From NCBI RefSeq assembly GCF_012910785.2, contig NZ_WTVH02000009.1, positions 558,001 to 622,000 of the forward strand: 64,000 nt of DNA. Direction: 5' to 3'. This document shows, in pieces, positions 27,656 to 36,410 of the stretch (its first letter is position 1; every line of letters begins with the position of its first letter). The DNA is from Aromatoleum buckelii (GTDB taxonomy: Bacteria > Pseudomonadota > Gammaproteobacteria > Burkholderiales > Rhodocyclaceae). Both the position numbers and the translations under genes were made by a program. The notes beneath the pieces were generated by a model. The model had not been told where the DNA came from, did no database searches, and worked only from the letters and a program-made list of their open reading frames with translations.

Positions 27656-29434
27656 ATGCGTTTCCTCGACCAGCCTCCGCGTTACCTCTTTTTCACCGGC
27701 AAGGGCGGCGTCGGCAAGACTTCGCTCGCGTGTGCGACTGCGATCCATCTCGCGGGGACCGGGCGCAGCGTGCTGCTCGTCAGCACCGACCCCGCCTCGA
27801 ACGTTGCGCAGGTGTTCGAACAGGAGATCGGCAACCGCATAACGCCGCTGACGGCGGTGCCCGGCCTGTCTGCGCTCGAGATCGACCCGCAGGCCGCGGC
27901 GCGGGCTTATCGGGAGCGCATCGTCGGTCCGGTGCGCGACGTGCTGCCCGAGGCCGTCGTGCGCAGCATCGAGGAACAGTTGTCCGGCGCGTGCACGACC
28001 GAGATCGCGGCGTTCGACGAGTTCACCGGCCTGCTCACGGATGCGGCCTTGACGGCCGGATTCGACCACGTCGTGTTCGACACCGCACCGACCGGCCACA
28101 CGATCCGCCTGTTGCAATTGCCAGGCGCATGGTCGGGTTTCCTGCAGAACAATACCGACGGGGCGTCCTGCCTCGGCCCGTTGGCCGGGCTCGACAAGCA
28201 GCGCGAGCAGTACGGCGCAGCGGTCAGCGCGCTCGCCGACCCGGCGCGCACGCGGCTGGTGCTCGTCGCGCGCGCGCAGGCTTCGACGCTGCGCGAAGTC
28301 GCCCGCACGCATGTCGAGCTCGCGGCGATCGGCCTCGCGCGGCAGTTCCTCGTCATCAACGGCGTATTGCCCGCGGCGGAAGCGGCCGCGGACGACGCGT
28401 TGGCGGCGGCGGTGCTGCGACGCGAAGCAGCGGCGCTCGACGAGCTGCCGGCCGGGCTGCGCGGCCTGCCGACCGACCGGGTGCCGCTGATGCCGTTCAA
28501 CCTGGTCGGCCTGCCGGCGCTGCGGGCCTTGCTCGGCAGCACCGAGGCGGCAGCGCAGGCCTCGGCCCCCGCCGCTGCGCCGGACGATCGCCCCGCCTTG
28601 CCGGACCTGGCGAGCGTCGTCGATGAACTGGCCACCGATCGTCACGGCCTGGTGATGCTGATGGGCAAGGGCGGCGTCGGCAAGACGACGCTGGCGGCGG
28701 CGATTGCCGTCGAACTCGCGCAGCGCGGCTTTCCGGTGCATCTGACGACGTCGGACCCGGCAGCGCACCTCGCGGACACGCTCGACGGCTCGCTGCCGAA
28801 CCTCGCCGTCAGCCGCATCGATCCGCAGGCGGAGACGGAACGCTACCGTCGCGATGTGCTCGACACCCGCGGCGCGAGCCTCGACGCGCAGGGCAGGGCG
28901 CTGCTCGAAGAAGAGTTGCGTTCGCCCTGCACCGAAGAGATCGCGGTGTTCCAGGCGTTTTCGCGCGTCATCGGCGAGGCCGGGCGCAAGTTCGTGATCA
29001 TGGACACGGCGCCGACCGGGCACACGCTGCTGCTGCTCGACGCGACCGGCGCGTATCACCGCGAAGTGGCGCGCCACATGGACAAGAGCGGCGTCGCGCA
29101 ATTCACGACGCCGATGATGCAGCTGCAGGACCCCGCGCAGACGAAAGTGCTGGTCGTGACCCTCGCCGAGACGACCCCGCTGCTCGAGGCCGCGAGCCTG
29201 CAGGCCGACCTGCGCCGCGCCGGCATCGAGCCGTGGGCGTGGATCATCAACAACAGCCTGGCCGCGACGACGACTGCGGCGCCGCTGCTGCGCCGGCGCG
29301 CCGGGCAGGAATGGGCGCAGATCGAGGCGGTGCGCGAGCATCACGCGAAGCGGCTCGCGCTCGTTGCGATGCAGGCCGACGAGCCGACCGGAATCGGGCG
29401 GCTGCGGGCGCTGGCGGGAAATCATGCGAATTGA
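27656..29434 (+). CDS. arsA: Arsenite-translocating ATPase ArsA
   Basis: The 592-aa protein has the two homologous halves of ArsA. P-loops are GKGGVGKTSLA near residue 15 and GKGGVGKTTLA near 336. The switch motifs DTAPTGHT appear in both halves. The three Cys that form the metal site are present: SGACTTEIAAF, GASCLGPLAG and SPCTEEIAVF. It energises arsenite export through the membrane carrier, here Acr3, which is encoded next. ArsA usually pairs with ArsB in E. coli plasmids; pairing with Acr3 is found in other bacteria. Confidence 0.96.
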   Translation: MRFLDQPPRYLFFTGKGGVGKTSLACATAIHLAGTGRSVLLVSTDPASNVAQVFEQEIGNRITPLTAVPGLSALEIDPQAAARAYRERIVGPVRDVLPEAVVRSIEEQLSGACTTEIAAFDEFTGLLTDAALTAGFDHVVFDTAPTGHTIRLLQLPGAWSGFLQNNTDGASCLGPLAGLDKQREQYGAAVSALADPARTRLVLVARAQASTLREVARTHVELAAIGLARQFLVINGVLPAAEAAADDALAAAVLRREAAALDELPAGLRGLPTDRVPLMPFNLVGLPALRALLGSTEAAAQASAPAAAPDDRPALPDLASVVDELATDRHGLVMLMGKGGVGKTTLAAAIAVELAQRGFPVHLTTSDPAAHLADTLDGSLPNLAVSRIDPQAETERYRRDVLDTRGASLDAQGRALLEEELRSPCTEEIAVFQAFSRVIGEAGRKFVIMDTAPTGHTLLLLDATGAYHREVARHMDKSGVAQFTTPMMQLQDPAQTKVLVVTLAETTPLLEAASLQADLRRAGIEPWAWIINNSLAATTTAAPLLRRRAGQEWAQIEAVREHHAKRLALVAMQADEPTGIGRLRALAGNHAN

Positions 29435-29452
29435 AGGGAGGCAGCGCTTGTC

Positions 29453-30568
29453 ATGTCCGCGCAAGGTGAAGTGATGGCGCAAAACGAGGCGTGCATTCCG
29501 CTCGGACGATTCGAGCGTTACCTCAGCGTCTGGGTGTTCCTGTGCATCGTCGCAGGCACGGTGCTGGGGCAGGTCCTGCCGGCGGCAGCCCAGGCGGTGG
29601 GACGGCTCGAAGTCGCGCACGTCAATATCCCGGTCGGGGTGCTGATCTGGGTGATGATCGTGCCGATGCTGATGAAGATCGACTTCGCGTCACTGCACGA
29701 AGTGCGCGCACAGGGGCGCAGCATCGGCGTGACGCTGTTCGTCAACTGGGCGGTCAAGCCGTTCACGATGGCGCTGCTCGGCTGGATCTTCATCCGCCAC
29801 GTGTTCGCGCCGTGGCTGCCGGCCGAACAGCTCGACAGCTACGTCGCCGGGCTGATCCTGCTCGGCGCGGCGCCCTGCACGGCGATGGTTTTCGTGTGGA
29901 GCAACCTGTGCCGCGGCGATGCGAACTTCACGATCAGCCAGGTCGCGCTCAACGACCTGGTGATGGTGTTCGCCTTTGCGCCGATCGTCGCGCTGCTGCT
30001 GGGCGTGTCGTCGATTCCGGTGCCGTGGGAGACGCTGTTCCTGTCGGTCGTGATGTATATCGTCATCCCTCTGGCGATCGCGCAGTTCGTGCGTCGGCCG
30101 CTGCTCGCCCGCGGCGAGCCGGCTTTCCGTCACGCCATGGAGCGCATCGGCCCGGTTTCGATCGTCGCGCTGCTGGCGACGCTGGTGTTGCTGTTCTCGT
30201 TCCAGGGACAGGCGATCATCGAACAGCCGCTCGTCATCGCGATGCTGGCGGTGCCGATCCTGCTGCAGGGGATATTCATTGCGGCGCTCGGCTACTGGCT
30301 GAACCGCAGGCTCGGAGTCGCGCACAGGGTCGCCGGGCCTTCGACGATGATCGGCGCGTCGAACTTCTTCGAACTGGCGGTCGCGGTCGCGATCGTCCTC
30401 TACGGCTTCGATTCGGGAGCGGCGCTGGCGACCGTCGTCGGCGTGCTGATCGAGGTGCCGGTCATGCTGTGGCTGGTGCGCATGGTCAATGCGAGCAAGG
30501 GCTGGTACGAAGCCGGCGCGGCGCCCGGCAGGCTCGCCGCCGCCGCGCCTCGTCGCCCATCGCGTTGA
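29453..30568 (+). CDS. acr3: Arsenite efflux carrier, Acr3 family
   Basis: The 371-aa protein has ten predicted membrane segments. It belongs to the Acr3 (bile-acid transporter-like) family, not ArsB. The conserved arsenite Cys lies in GAAPCTAMVFVWS near residue 142, and a second helix contains SNFFELAVAVAI with the conserved Glu. The gene follows arsA by 18 bp and ends the ars operon. The start could also be the ATG at 29474, which has AAGGTG five bases upstream; 29453 has GGGAGG eleven bases upstream. Confidence 0.93.
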   Translation: MSAQGEVMAQNEACIPLGRFERYLSVWVFLCIVAGTVLGQVLPAAAQAVGRLEVAHVNIPVGVLIWVMIVPMLMKIDFASLHEVRAQGRSIGVTLFVNWAVKPFTMALLGWIFIRHVFAPWLPAEQLDSYVAGLILLGAAPCTAMVFVWSNLCRGDANFTISQVALNDLVMVFAFAPIVALLLGVSSIPVPWETLFLSVVMYIVIPLAIAQFVRRPLLARGEPAFRHAMERIGPVSIVALLATLVLLFSFQGQAIIEQPLVIAMLAVPILLQGIFIAALGYWLNRRLGVAHRVAGPSTMIGASNFFELAVAVAIVLYGFDSGAALATVVGVLIEVPVMLWLVRMVNASKGWYEAGAAPGRLAAAAPRRPSR

Positions 30569-30572
30569 ATCG

Positions 30573-30616
30573 GCGCTGGATTCGCCCTGGATTAGCCCTG
30601 GATTAGCCCTGGATTC
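30573..30616 (+). repeat. Four tandem copies of an 11-bp repeat
   Basis: Units at 30573-30583, 30584-30594, 30595-30605 and 30606-30616 read GCGCTGGATTC, GCCCTGGATTA (twice) and GCCCTGGATTC. They lie just after acr3 and before the small lipoprotein gene. Inner copies are identical. Confidence 0.85.
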
Positions 30617-30749
30617 GCGCCACTCCCCCGGGACGTCGATTGTCGCCGGGGTGGCGGTGGCGCATGATTTCGCCGGCTGCACGAATTTTCGTTGCGCCAC
30701 CCGCGACCGCGCGGGTTCGATGCATGATGCGGTTTTTCCGAGGCAATCG

Positions 30750-30935
30750 ATGAGAGCGATCCTGCTGGCTGCGCTGACCGCGGCTCTTTTGCTGACCGGC
30801 GGCTGCGCCGTCTTCGCCGTTGCCGACGCAGCGGTGTCGGTCGTCGCGACGACGGTGAAAGTCGGCGCCAAGGTCGTCGGCGCGGGCGTCGAAGCGGCGC
30901 TGCCCAATGACGAGGACGAGGACGATGACGACTGA
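30750..30935 (+). CDS. Small lipoprotein of unknown function
   Basis: The 61-aa protein starts with a type II signal peptide (MRAILLAALTAALLLTGGCA; lipobox TGGC, Cys at residue 19). A hydrophobic Val/Ala-rich stretch follows (AVSVVATTVKVGAKVVGAGV), then an acidic tail (DEDEDDDD). Such short lipoproteins recur in betaproteobacteria (my recollection). The start is the ATG at 30750; the frame is open upstream from 30489 but runs through the tandem repeats. No function can be assigned. Confidence 0.65.
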   Translation: MRAILLAALTAALLLTGGCAVFAVADAAVSVVATTVKVGAKVVGAGVEAALPNDEDEDDDD

Positions 30936-31178
30936 AGCGCCGCTGCCGGGCTTCCTGAAGCGGACATCGGGGGCCGGGCAGGAACGTTGTGCCCTCCCTT
31001 GCGCGGCGTCGGGAAAACAGATTGCTTCGGCCCGGCCCCGGTGCTACTTTCGGGAACGCAAAAGCCGGATCGGCGAACGGAAACGCCCGCAGCCGGACCC
31101 CTCGGCGCCAGGCAGTCGAAAGCCCGTTGGCGATGCTCGTAGTCTCGAAAACGTGTCACAGCCCGGAGGAAATCATCG

Positions 31179-31655
31179 ATGTGGAAATCGCTTCACATTG
31201 ACCCCGCCAAGTGTACCGGCTGCCTGCAGTGCGAAATGGCATGCTCATACGAACACACCGGCGTCATCAATCCCAGCAAGTCGCGCATCAAGGTCTTCAG
31301 CTTCGAACATGAAGGGCGCAAAGTGCCTTACACCTGTACTCAGTGCACCGAAGCATGGTGCCTGCACTCCTGTCCGGTCGATGCGATCCGGCTCGACCTG
31401 ACGACCGGCGCGAAGATGGTGTTCGAAGACACCTGCGTCGGCTGCAAGGTCTGCACGATCGCCTGTCCGTTCGGCACGATCAACTACAACCAAGACACCG
31501 GCAAGGTGCAGAAATGCGACCTGTGCGAGGGGGATCCGGCGTGCGCGAAAGCCTGCCCGACTGCCGCGATCACCTACATCGATGCCGACTGGACAGGCCT
31601 CGCGCGCATGCAGGCCTGGGCGGCGAAAGCCAACACGCCGGCCTCGGCGGCTTGA
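31179..31655 (+). CDS. aorA: Aldehyde oxidoreductase iron-sulfur subunit AorA
   Basis: The 158-aa ferredoxin-like protein has 16 Cys in four CX2CX2-4CX3-type groups: CTGCLQCEMAC (residues 12-22), CTQCTEAWCLHSC (51-63), CVGCKVCTIAC (87-97) and CDLCEGDPACAKAC (112-125). That is enough for four [4Fe-4S] clusters. In the characterised aldehyde oxidoreductase of Aromatoleum aromaticum this subunit carries electrons between AorB and the FAD subunit AorC, which matches the gene order here. The ribosome site is CCGGAGGAAA before the ATG at 31179. aorB follows 14 bp later. Confidence 0.93.
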   Translation: MWKSLHIDPAKCTGCLQCEMACSYEHTGVINPSKSRIKVFSFEHEGRKVPYTCTQCTEAWCLHSCPVDAIRLDLTTGAKMVFEDTCVGCKVCTIACPFGTINYNQDTGKVQKCDLCEGDPACAKACPTAAITYIDADWTGLARMQAWAAKANTPASAA

Positions 31656-31669
31656 GAGGAGCGGACATC

Positions 31670-33520
31670 ATGGGATGGAATCGCAAGGTCCTCCGCGTGA
31701 ACCTCGCCGCAGGCACGTGCACGCCTGAGCCGCTGAACATGCAGTGGGCCGACGAATACCTCGGGTCGCGCGGGCTGGCGACGAAATACCTCGTCTCCGA
31801 AACCGATCCGAAAGTCGATCCGCTGTCGCCGGACAACAAGATGATCATGGCGACCGGCCCCTTGACCGGCACGATGGCCTCGACCGGCGGGCGCTACACC
31901 GTGGTCACGAAAGGAGCGCTGACCGGCGCGATCGCCTGTTCGAACTCCGGCGGCTTCTTCGGCGCCGAGATGAAGTTCGCCGGCTGGGACATGGTGATCT
32001 TCGAAGGCCGCTCGCCGACGCCGGTGTACCTCTTCATCGAGAACGAGCGCGCCGAACTGCGCGACGCTTCCCACCTGTGGGGCAGGAGCTGCTGGGAAAC
32101 CGAGGGGACGATCCGCGCGCAACACCAGGACCCGCTGATCCGCGTGTCGTCGATCGGCCGCGCGGGCGAGAACCAGGTGATGTTCGCATGCATCGTCAAT
32201 GATCTCCATCGCGCGGCGGGGCGTTCGGGCGTCGGCGCGGTGATGGGTTCGAAGAACCTCAAGGCGGTCGCGATCCGCGGCACCAAAGGCGTTTCGGGGA
32301 TCCGCGACTTCCCCGGGTTCGTCCAAGCGACGAGCGAGGCGAAGAAAGTGCTCGCCGGCAACCCGGTGACGAGCGAGGGCATGCCGAAATTCGGCACGCA
32401 GGTGATGATGAACGTCATCAACGAGATGGGCGCGCTGCCGACGCGCAACCATCGCGACGTGCAGTTCGAGGACGCGTCAAAGATCTCGGCCGAGGCGATG
32501 CACGAGAAGCGCCCGAGCGACGGCAAGCCGCAGCTCGTGACGAACGCGGCATGCTTCGGCTGCACGATCGCGTGCGGCCGCATCTCGGCAATCGACAAGA
32601 CTCATTTCACGGTAAAGAACAACCCGAAATACTGGGGTGCTTCCGGCGGGCTCGAATACGAGGCAGCGTGGGCGCTCGGTGCGGCGAACGGGGTCGGCGA
32701 CCTCGAAGCGCTGCAGTACGCGAACCTGCTGTGCAACGAGCAGGGCATGGACCCGATCTCGTTCGGCGCGACGGTCGGCGCGGCGATGGAGCTGTACGAG
32801 ATGGGCGTGCTGACCCAGGAGCAGCTCGGCCTCGACGCGCCGTTCGGCTCGGCCGAGGCGCTCGCGAAGCTCGCCGAGATGACCGCGACCGGCGAAGGTT
32901 TCGGGCGCGAGATCGGCCTCGGCTCGAAGCGCCTGTGCGCGAAATACGGCCACCCGGAGCTGTCGATGAGCGTCAAAGGCCAGGAATTCCCTGCCTACGA
33001 CTCGCGCGGCATCCAGGGCATGGGCCTCGCGTACGCGACGTCGAACCGCGGCGCATGCCATTTGCGCGGCTACACGGTCGCCTCCGAAGTGCTCGGCGTG
33101 CCGGTCAAGACCGATCCGCACGTCATCGAGGGCAAGGCCGAGCTCGTCAAGGCGTTCCAGGACGCGACCGCGGTGTTCGATTCGGCCGGCATCTGCGTGT
33201 TCACGTCGTTCGCGTGGACGCTCGCCGACGTGCAGCCGCAGATCGCCGCGGCCTGCGACGGCGACTGGTCGATGGACAAGCTCGCGACGGTCGGCGAGCG
33301 CATCTGGAACATGGAGCGCCAGTTCAACAACGCTGCCGGCCTGGCCGCGAAGGACGACAACCTGCCGCCGCGCCTCACGAGCGAACCGGCAAAGACTGGG
33401 CCCGCGAAAGGCATGGTGAATCGCCTCGCCGAGATGCTGCCCGAGTATTACGGCGTGCGCGGCTGGACGCCGGAAGGCACGCCGACGCCGGAAACGCTGT
33501 CCCGGCTGGGGCTGTCGTGA
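31670..33520 (+). CDS. aorB: Tungsten-dependent aldehyde oxidoreductase catalytic subunit AorB
   Basis: The 616-aa protein belongs to the aldehyde:ferredoxin oxidoreductase family. Near the N-terminus is GWNRKVLRVNL, then GRYTVVTKGALTGAIACSNSGGFFG, a conserved pterin-contact region. The [4Fe-4S] cluster ligands are ACFGCTIACGR (near residue 290) and the later Cys in SAGICVFTS (near 507). Tungsten bis-pyranopterin would be held between the domains. It oxidises aldehydes to acids, and in Aromatoleum can also run in reverse or with hydrogen. Start ATG at 31670 has GAGAGGAG upstream. Confidence 0.95.
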   Translation: MGWNRKVLRVNLAAGTCTPEPLNMQWADEYLGSRGLATKYLVSETDPKVDPLSPDNKMIMATGPLTGTMASTGGRYTVVTKGALTGAIACSNSGGFFGAEMKFAGWDMVIFEGRSPTPVYLFIENERAELRDASHLWGRSCWETEGTIRAQHQDPLIRVSSIGRAGENQVMFACIVNDLHRAAGRSGVGAVMGSKNLKAVAIRGTKGVSGIRDFPGFVQATSEAKKVLAGNPVTSEGMPKFGTQVMMNVINEMGALPTRNHRDVQFEDASKISAEAMHEKRPSDGKPQLVTNAACFGCTIACGRISAIDKTHFTVKNNPKYWGASGGLEYEAAWALGAANGVGDLEALQYANLLCNEQGMDPISFGATVGAAMELYEMGVLTQEQLGLDAPFGSAEALAKLAEMTATGEGFGREIGLGSKRLCAKYGHPELSMSVKGQEFPAYDSRGIQGMGLAYATSNRGACHLRGYTVASEVLGVPVKTDPHVIEGKAELVKAFQDATAVFDSAGICVFTSFAWTLADVQPQIAAACDGDWSMDKLATVGERIWNMERQFNNAAGLAAKDDNLPPRLTSEPAKTGPAKGMVNRLAEMLPEYYGVRGWTPEGTPTPETLSRLGLS

Positions 33521-33637
33521 CCGCCGGATGATTTGTCTGCGGGAGGCGGCGCAGCGTCCTGCACCGCCTCCCCGCCTCCCGCCTACGCGGCCGCCCGTAC
33601 GGGCCGCGCCTACCCGACGCGAACGAGGACCTTCCCG

Positions 33638-34912
33638 ATGAAACACGTGATACTCGGCAACGGCCCGGCGGGCGTGATTGCCGCCGAAACCCTGCGCCGC
33701 GCCGCGCCAGCCGACGACATCCTGCTCTTTGGCAGCGAAGACGCGCCGCCGTATTCGCGCATGGCGATCCCCTACCTGCTGGAAGGAAACATCGACGAGT
33801 CGGGCACATGGCTGCGCAAGTCGCCCGGCCATTTCGACCGCTTGCGCATCCACGAGGTGCGCGGGCGCGCGGTGTCGCTCGACAGCGAGCGGCGTCGCAT
33901 CCTGTTCGACGACGGCCACTTCGAATCGTGGGACCGGCTGCTGATCGCGACCGGCTCGCACCCGGTGCGTCCGCCGATCCCGGGCATCGATCTGCCGGAA
34001 GTGCAGACCTGCTGGACGCTCGAGGACGCGCGCGCGATCGCCCGTTTCGCGACCCCCGGGGCACGCGTGCTGCAGCTCGGCGCAGGCTTCATCGGCTGCA
34101 TCATCATGGAAGCGCTCGCCGCGCGCGGCGTCGAACTGACGGTCGTCGAGATGGGCGACCGCATGGTGCCGCGGATGATGACGCCGCAGGCCGGCGGCAT
34201 GATCCGCAAATGGGTCGAGGACCAGGGCGTGCGCGTTGTGACGAACGCCGGCGTCAGCCGTATCGATTGCCGCGCGAGCAACGATGCGCCGCTCGACGTG
34301 ACGCTGTCGACCGGCGAAGTCGTCGTCGCCGATCTCGTCATCGTCGCCGCCGGCGTCGCGCCGAACATCGCGTTCCTCGAATCGACGCCGGTGCATGTCG
34401 CGAAAGGCGTGCTCGTCGACGACCGGCTCGAGACCAGCATCCCCGGCATCTTCGCCGCCGGCGACGTCGCCGAGGCGCCGGACCTCTTCACCGGCGCGCA
34501 TCTCGTTGCCGCGATCCAGCCGAACGCGGCCGATCAGGCGCGCGTCGCCGCGCTCAACATGGCGGGGCACGAGACGCGCCTGAAAGGCGTTCTCGCGATC
34601 AACGTGCTCGACACGCTCGGGCTGATCTCGTCGTCATTCGGGCAATGGTGGGGCGAGGAACGCGAGCGCGGCGGGGCCGGCGTCGAACACGTCGACGAAG
34701 CGGCGTACCGCTACTTGAGCCTGCAGTTCAAGGACGACGTGCTGATCGGCGCGACCTCGATCGGGCTGACCGAGCACGTCGGTGCGCTGCGCGGCCTGAT
34801 TCACGGCAAGGTGCGCCTCGGCGAATGGAAGGAGCGGCTGTTGCGTTCGCCGCTGCAGTTCGTCGATGCGTACATCGCGCGCTCGCAGCAACCGATGGCG
34901 CTCGCACGGTGA
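33638..34912 (+). CDS. aorC: Aldehyde oxidoreductase FAD subunit AorC
   Basis: The 424-aa protein is a pyridine nucleotide-disulfide-type FAD oxidoreductase. It has an N-terminal dinucleotide fold (VILGNGPAGVIAAETL), the central NAD(P) motif (LQLGAGFIGCIIMEALAARG, near residue 149) and IFAAGDVAEAPD near 270. It lacks a redox-active CX4C pair after the N-terminal fold (SRMAIPYLL). In the AorABC enzyme it links the Fe-S chain to NAD(P)+. It starts 117 bp after aorB, an unusually long gap for this operon, filled with GC-rich non-coding sequence. Confidence 0.93.
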   Translation: MKHVILGNGPAGVIAAETLRRAAPADDILLFGSEDAPPYSRMAIPYLLEGNIDESGTWLRKSPGHFDRLRIHEVRGRAVSLDSERRRILFDDGHFESWDRLLIATGSHPVRPPIPGIDLPEVQTCWTLEDARAIARFATPGARVLQLGAGFIGCIIMEALAARGVELTVVEMGDRMVPRMMTPQAGGMIRKWVEDQGVRVVTNAGVSRIDCRASNDAPLDVTLSTGEVVVADLVIVAAGVAPNIAFLESTPVHVAKGVLVDDRLETSIPGIFAAGDVAEAPDLFTGAHLVAAIQPNAADQARVAALNMAGHETRLKGVLAINVLDTLGLISSSFGQWWGEERERGGAGVEHVDEAAYRYLSLQFKDDVLIGATSIGLTEHVGALRGLIHGKVRLGEWKERLLRSPLQFVDAYIARSQQPMALAR

Positions 34913-34958
34913 CTTTTGCATTGCGTGCGTGCGGCGGTGCGCGAGGGGGGCGCGCGGG

Positions 34959-35210
34959 ATGAGGGTCGCGTTCAAGCTCTTCGCGTCGCTGACGGACTAT
35001 CTCCCGCCCGAGCGCGACGGCAACCGCGTCGAACTCGACGTCGAGGAGGGCATCACCGTCGCGGAGCTGATCGCGCGTTTCCGGGTGCCCGAACGCAGCC
35101 CGCACCTCGTGCTTGTCAACGGCCACTTCGTGCCGCCGGCGGCACGTGCGACGCGCCGGCTCGGCGACGGCGACGAGCTCGCGGTGTGGCCGCCGATTGC
35201 CGGCGGTTGA
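34959..35210 (+). CDS. MoaD/ThiS-like small sulfur-carrier protein in the aor operon
   Basis: The 83-aa protein has the ubiquitin-like fold of MoaD: RVAFKLFASLTDYLPPE at the N-terminus and WPPIAGG at the C-terminus, with the Gly-Gly tail that is activated to a thiocarboxylate. It could supply sulfur for the dithiolene of the tungstopterin cofactor used by AorB. Its place directly after aorC (47 bp) supports a dedicated role. The GG tail is complete, so it should be activatable by a MoeB/ThiF-type protein encoded elsewhere. Confidence 0.88.
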   Translation: MRVAFKLFASLTDYLPPERDGNRVELDVEEGITVAELIARFRVPERSPHLVLVNGHFVPPAARATRRLGDGDELAVWPPIAGG

Positions 35211-35225
35211 GCGCGGGGACCGGAC

Positions 35226-35528
35226 TTGGGACTCGCGCCGATCGCGGATGAGTTCGAGCGCGAAGTCAGCGCGTCGCCGCAGCAATTCGAGCGCGAATTG
35301 CGCAAGGCCTGGCCCGCGGGCGTCGAGACGCTCGCCTTCGGGGGGTTCCGCGTGCGGGAAGGTCACACGCAGCTCGACATCGAAACGGAATCGCGTGGCG
35401 TGCGCCGGCTCGGCCTGTTGGAGCTGCCGGTCGTCGTCGTGCGCTATCGCTTCGCCGGCGGCGACCCGGCAACGCGTCGTGCGTTGCTCGCGGCGCTCGA
35501 CCGCGCGATGCAGCGCGGCGGCGGCTGA
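35226..35528 (+). CDS. Unknown 100-aa protein in the aor operon
   Basis: The frame has no ATG near its start; I take TTG at 35226, with GGGGA about six bases upstream (GTG/ATG starts are not available before the previous stop). The protein is mixed alpha/beta, with an acidic N-terminal helix (DEFEREVSASPQQFERELRKAW) and a strand-rich core (RRLGLLELPVVVVRYRF). It ends MQRGGG. I recognise no family. It lies 15 bp after the MoaD-like gene and is last in the aor set on this strand, so a part in tungsten cofactor assembly or enzyme maturation is possible, but this is inferred only from position. Confidence 0.6.
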   Translation: MGLAPIADEFEREVSASPQQFERELRKAWPAGVETLAFGGFRVREGHTQLDIETESRGVRRLGLLELPVVVVRYRFAGGDPATRRALLAALDRAMQRGGG

Positions 35529-35714
35529 GCGACGCAGCTCGGCGACAGCGCTTCAGACGAGCGCAGCAATGACGACGCCGGGCGCGACGCAGGGGCGCGA
35601 CCAGTGCCACAGCGCGGGGTGGCCGAGCCAGGGCGTCAGCCAGCGCAGCCATCGATTGGCGACGAGGGGACGAGGGTCTTGCGCTTCGGGATTCGGCGTC
35701 GTTCGAATTGCCGT

Positions 35715-36410
35715 TCAGCTGCCTGCCGGAGGCGGATTGTTGAAGCGGATCCGGTCGGGAGCGGTCGTGCCGCCGGTCATGACGAAAGTCATCGCCTCTT
35801 CCATCGTCCAGTCCGTCTGCACGACGTTGGCGAGGGGGACGATTTCTATATAGCCCGAAGTCGGGTTCGGTGCCGTCGGCACGTAGACTGCCGCGAGCTC
35901 CGCGCCGCTCGTCGTGTCGCGCATCACCTTCGTCACGAAGCCTATCGTCTTCATCTCCGGTGTCGGAAAGCTGATCAGAACGACGCGCTGACCCTTGACC
36001 GGCGGCTTCTGCAGCGTTTGCAGGAAACGCTTCGTGCCGCCGTAGATCGTTTGCACGAGCGGCAGGCGCGCGACCATCGCTTCGGCGGCGTCGAGCAGCT
36101 TGCGTCCGATCACGAGCGAGGCCATGACGCCGATCGCATAGAGGCTCGCGAGCGTCAGCAGCACTGCGACGAGCTTCTGGAAGTCGGAGTCGAGCAGCCA
36201 CGCGGCAAGGGTGTCCGACATCGGCTCGACGAGCCGTGCGGACGCGCGCAGCAGCGGCGTTCCCATCGCGGCGAGGATGCCGAGGAGGAAGTCGAACACG
36301 AGCCAGGTTACCCACAGCGGCGCGACGGTGAAGAATCCGATCAGCACGCGCCGGCCGAAATGACGGCTCGCGCGTCCGGGATGCGGAAAAGTCGGGTCCT
36401 CCGCGGTCAT
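35715..36410 (-). CDS. DUF502 family membrane protein
   Basis: The 231-aa protein has a membrane segment near residues 15-45 (HFGRRVLIGFFTVAPLWVTW and the next helix) and another around 80-100 (LVAVLLTLASLYAIGVMASL), followed by the DUF502 core with LVQTIYGGTKRFLQTL and VVLISFPTPEMKTIGFVT. The family is widespread but uncharacterised. The frame opens upstream at 36524, but MTAEDPTF at 36410 is the better start, since the longer N-terminus is Arg/Gly-rich without a ribosome site. It is oriented opposite to the aor and tup genes and separates them. Confidence 0.85.
   Translation of the reverse strand: MTAEDPTFPHPGRASRHFGRRVLIGFFTVAPLWVTWLVFDFLLGILAAMGTPLLRASARLVEPMSDTLAAWLLDSDFQKLVAVLLTLASLYAIGVMASLVIGRKLLDAAEAMVARLPLVQTIYGGTKRFLQTLQKPPVKGQRVVLISFPTPEMKTIGFVTKVMRDTTSGAELAAVYVPTAPNPTSGYIEIVPLANVVQTDWTMEEAMTFVMTGGTTAPDRIRFNNPPPAGS

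Noticed and set aside
26618-29620. A 1000-codon open frame on the minus strand across the ars operon
   Set aside because: It is antisense to arsR-arsC-arsD-arsA, Arg/Gln-rich with no motif; high GC makes long antisense frames common. Plus-strand genes have family motifs.
32477-34570. A 697-codon minus-strand frame across aorB and aorC
   Set aside because: Shadow of the aor genes; Arg-rich with no domain.
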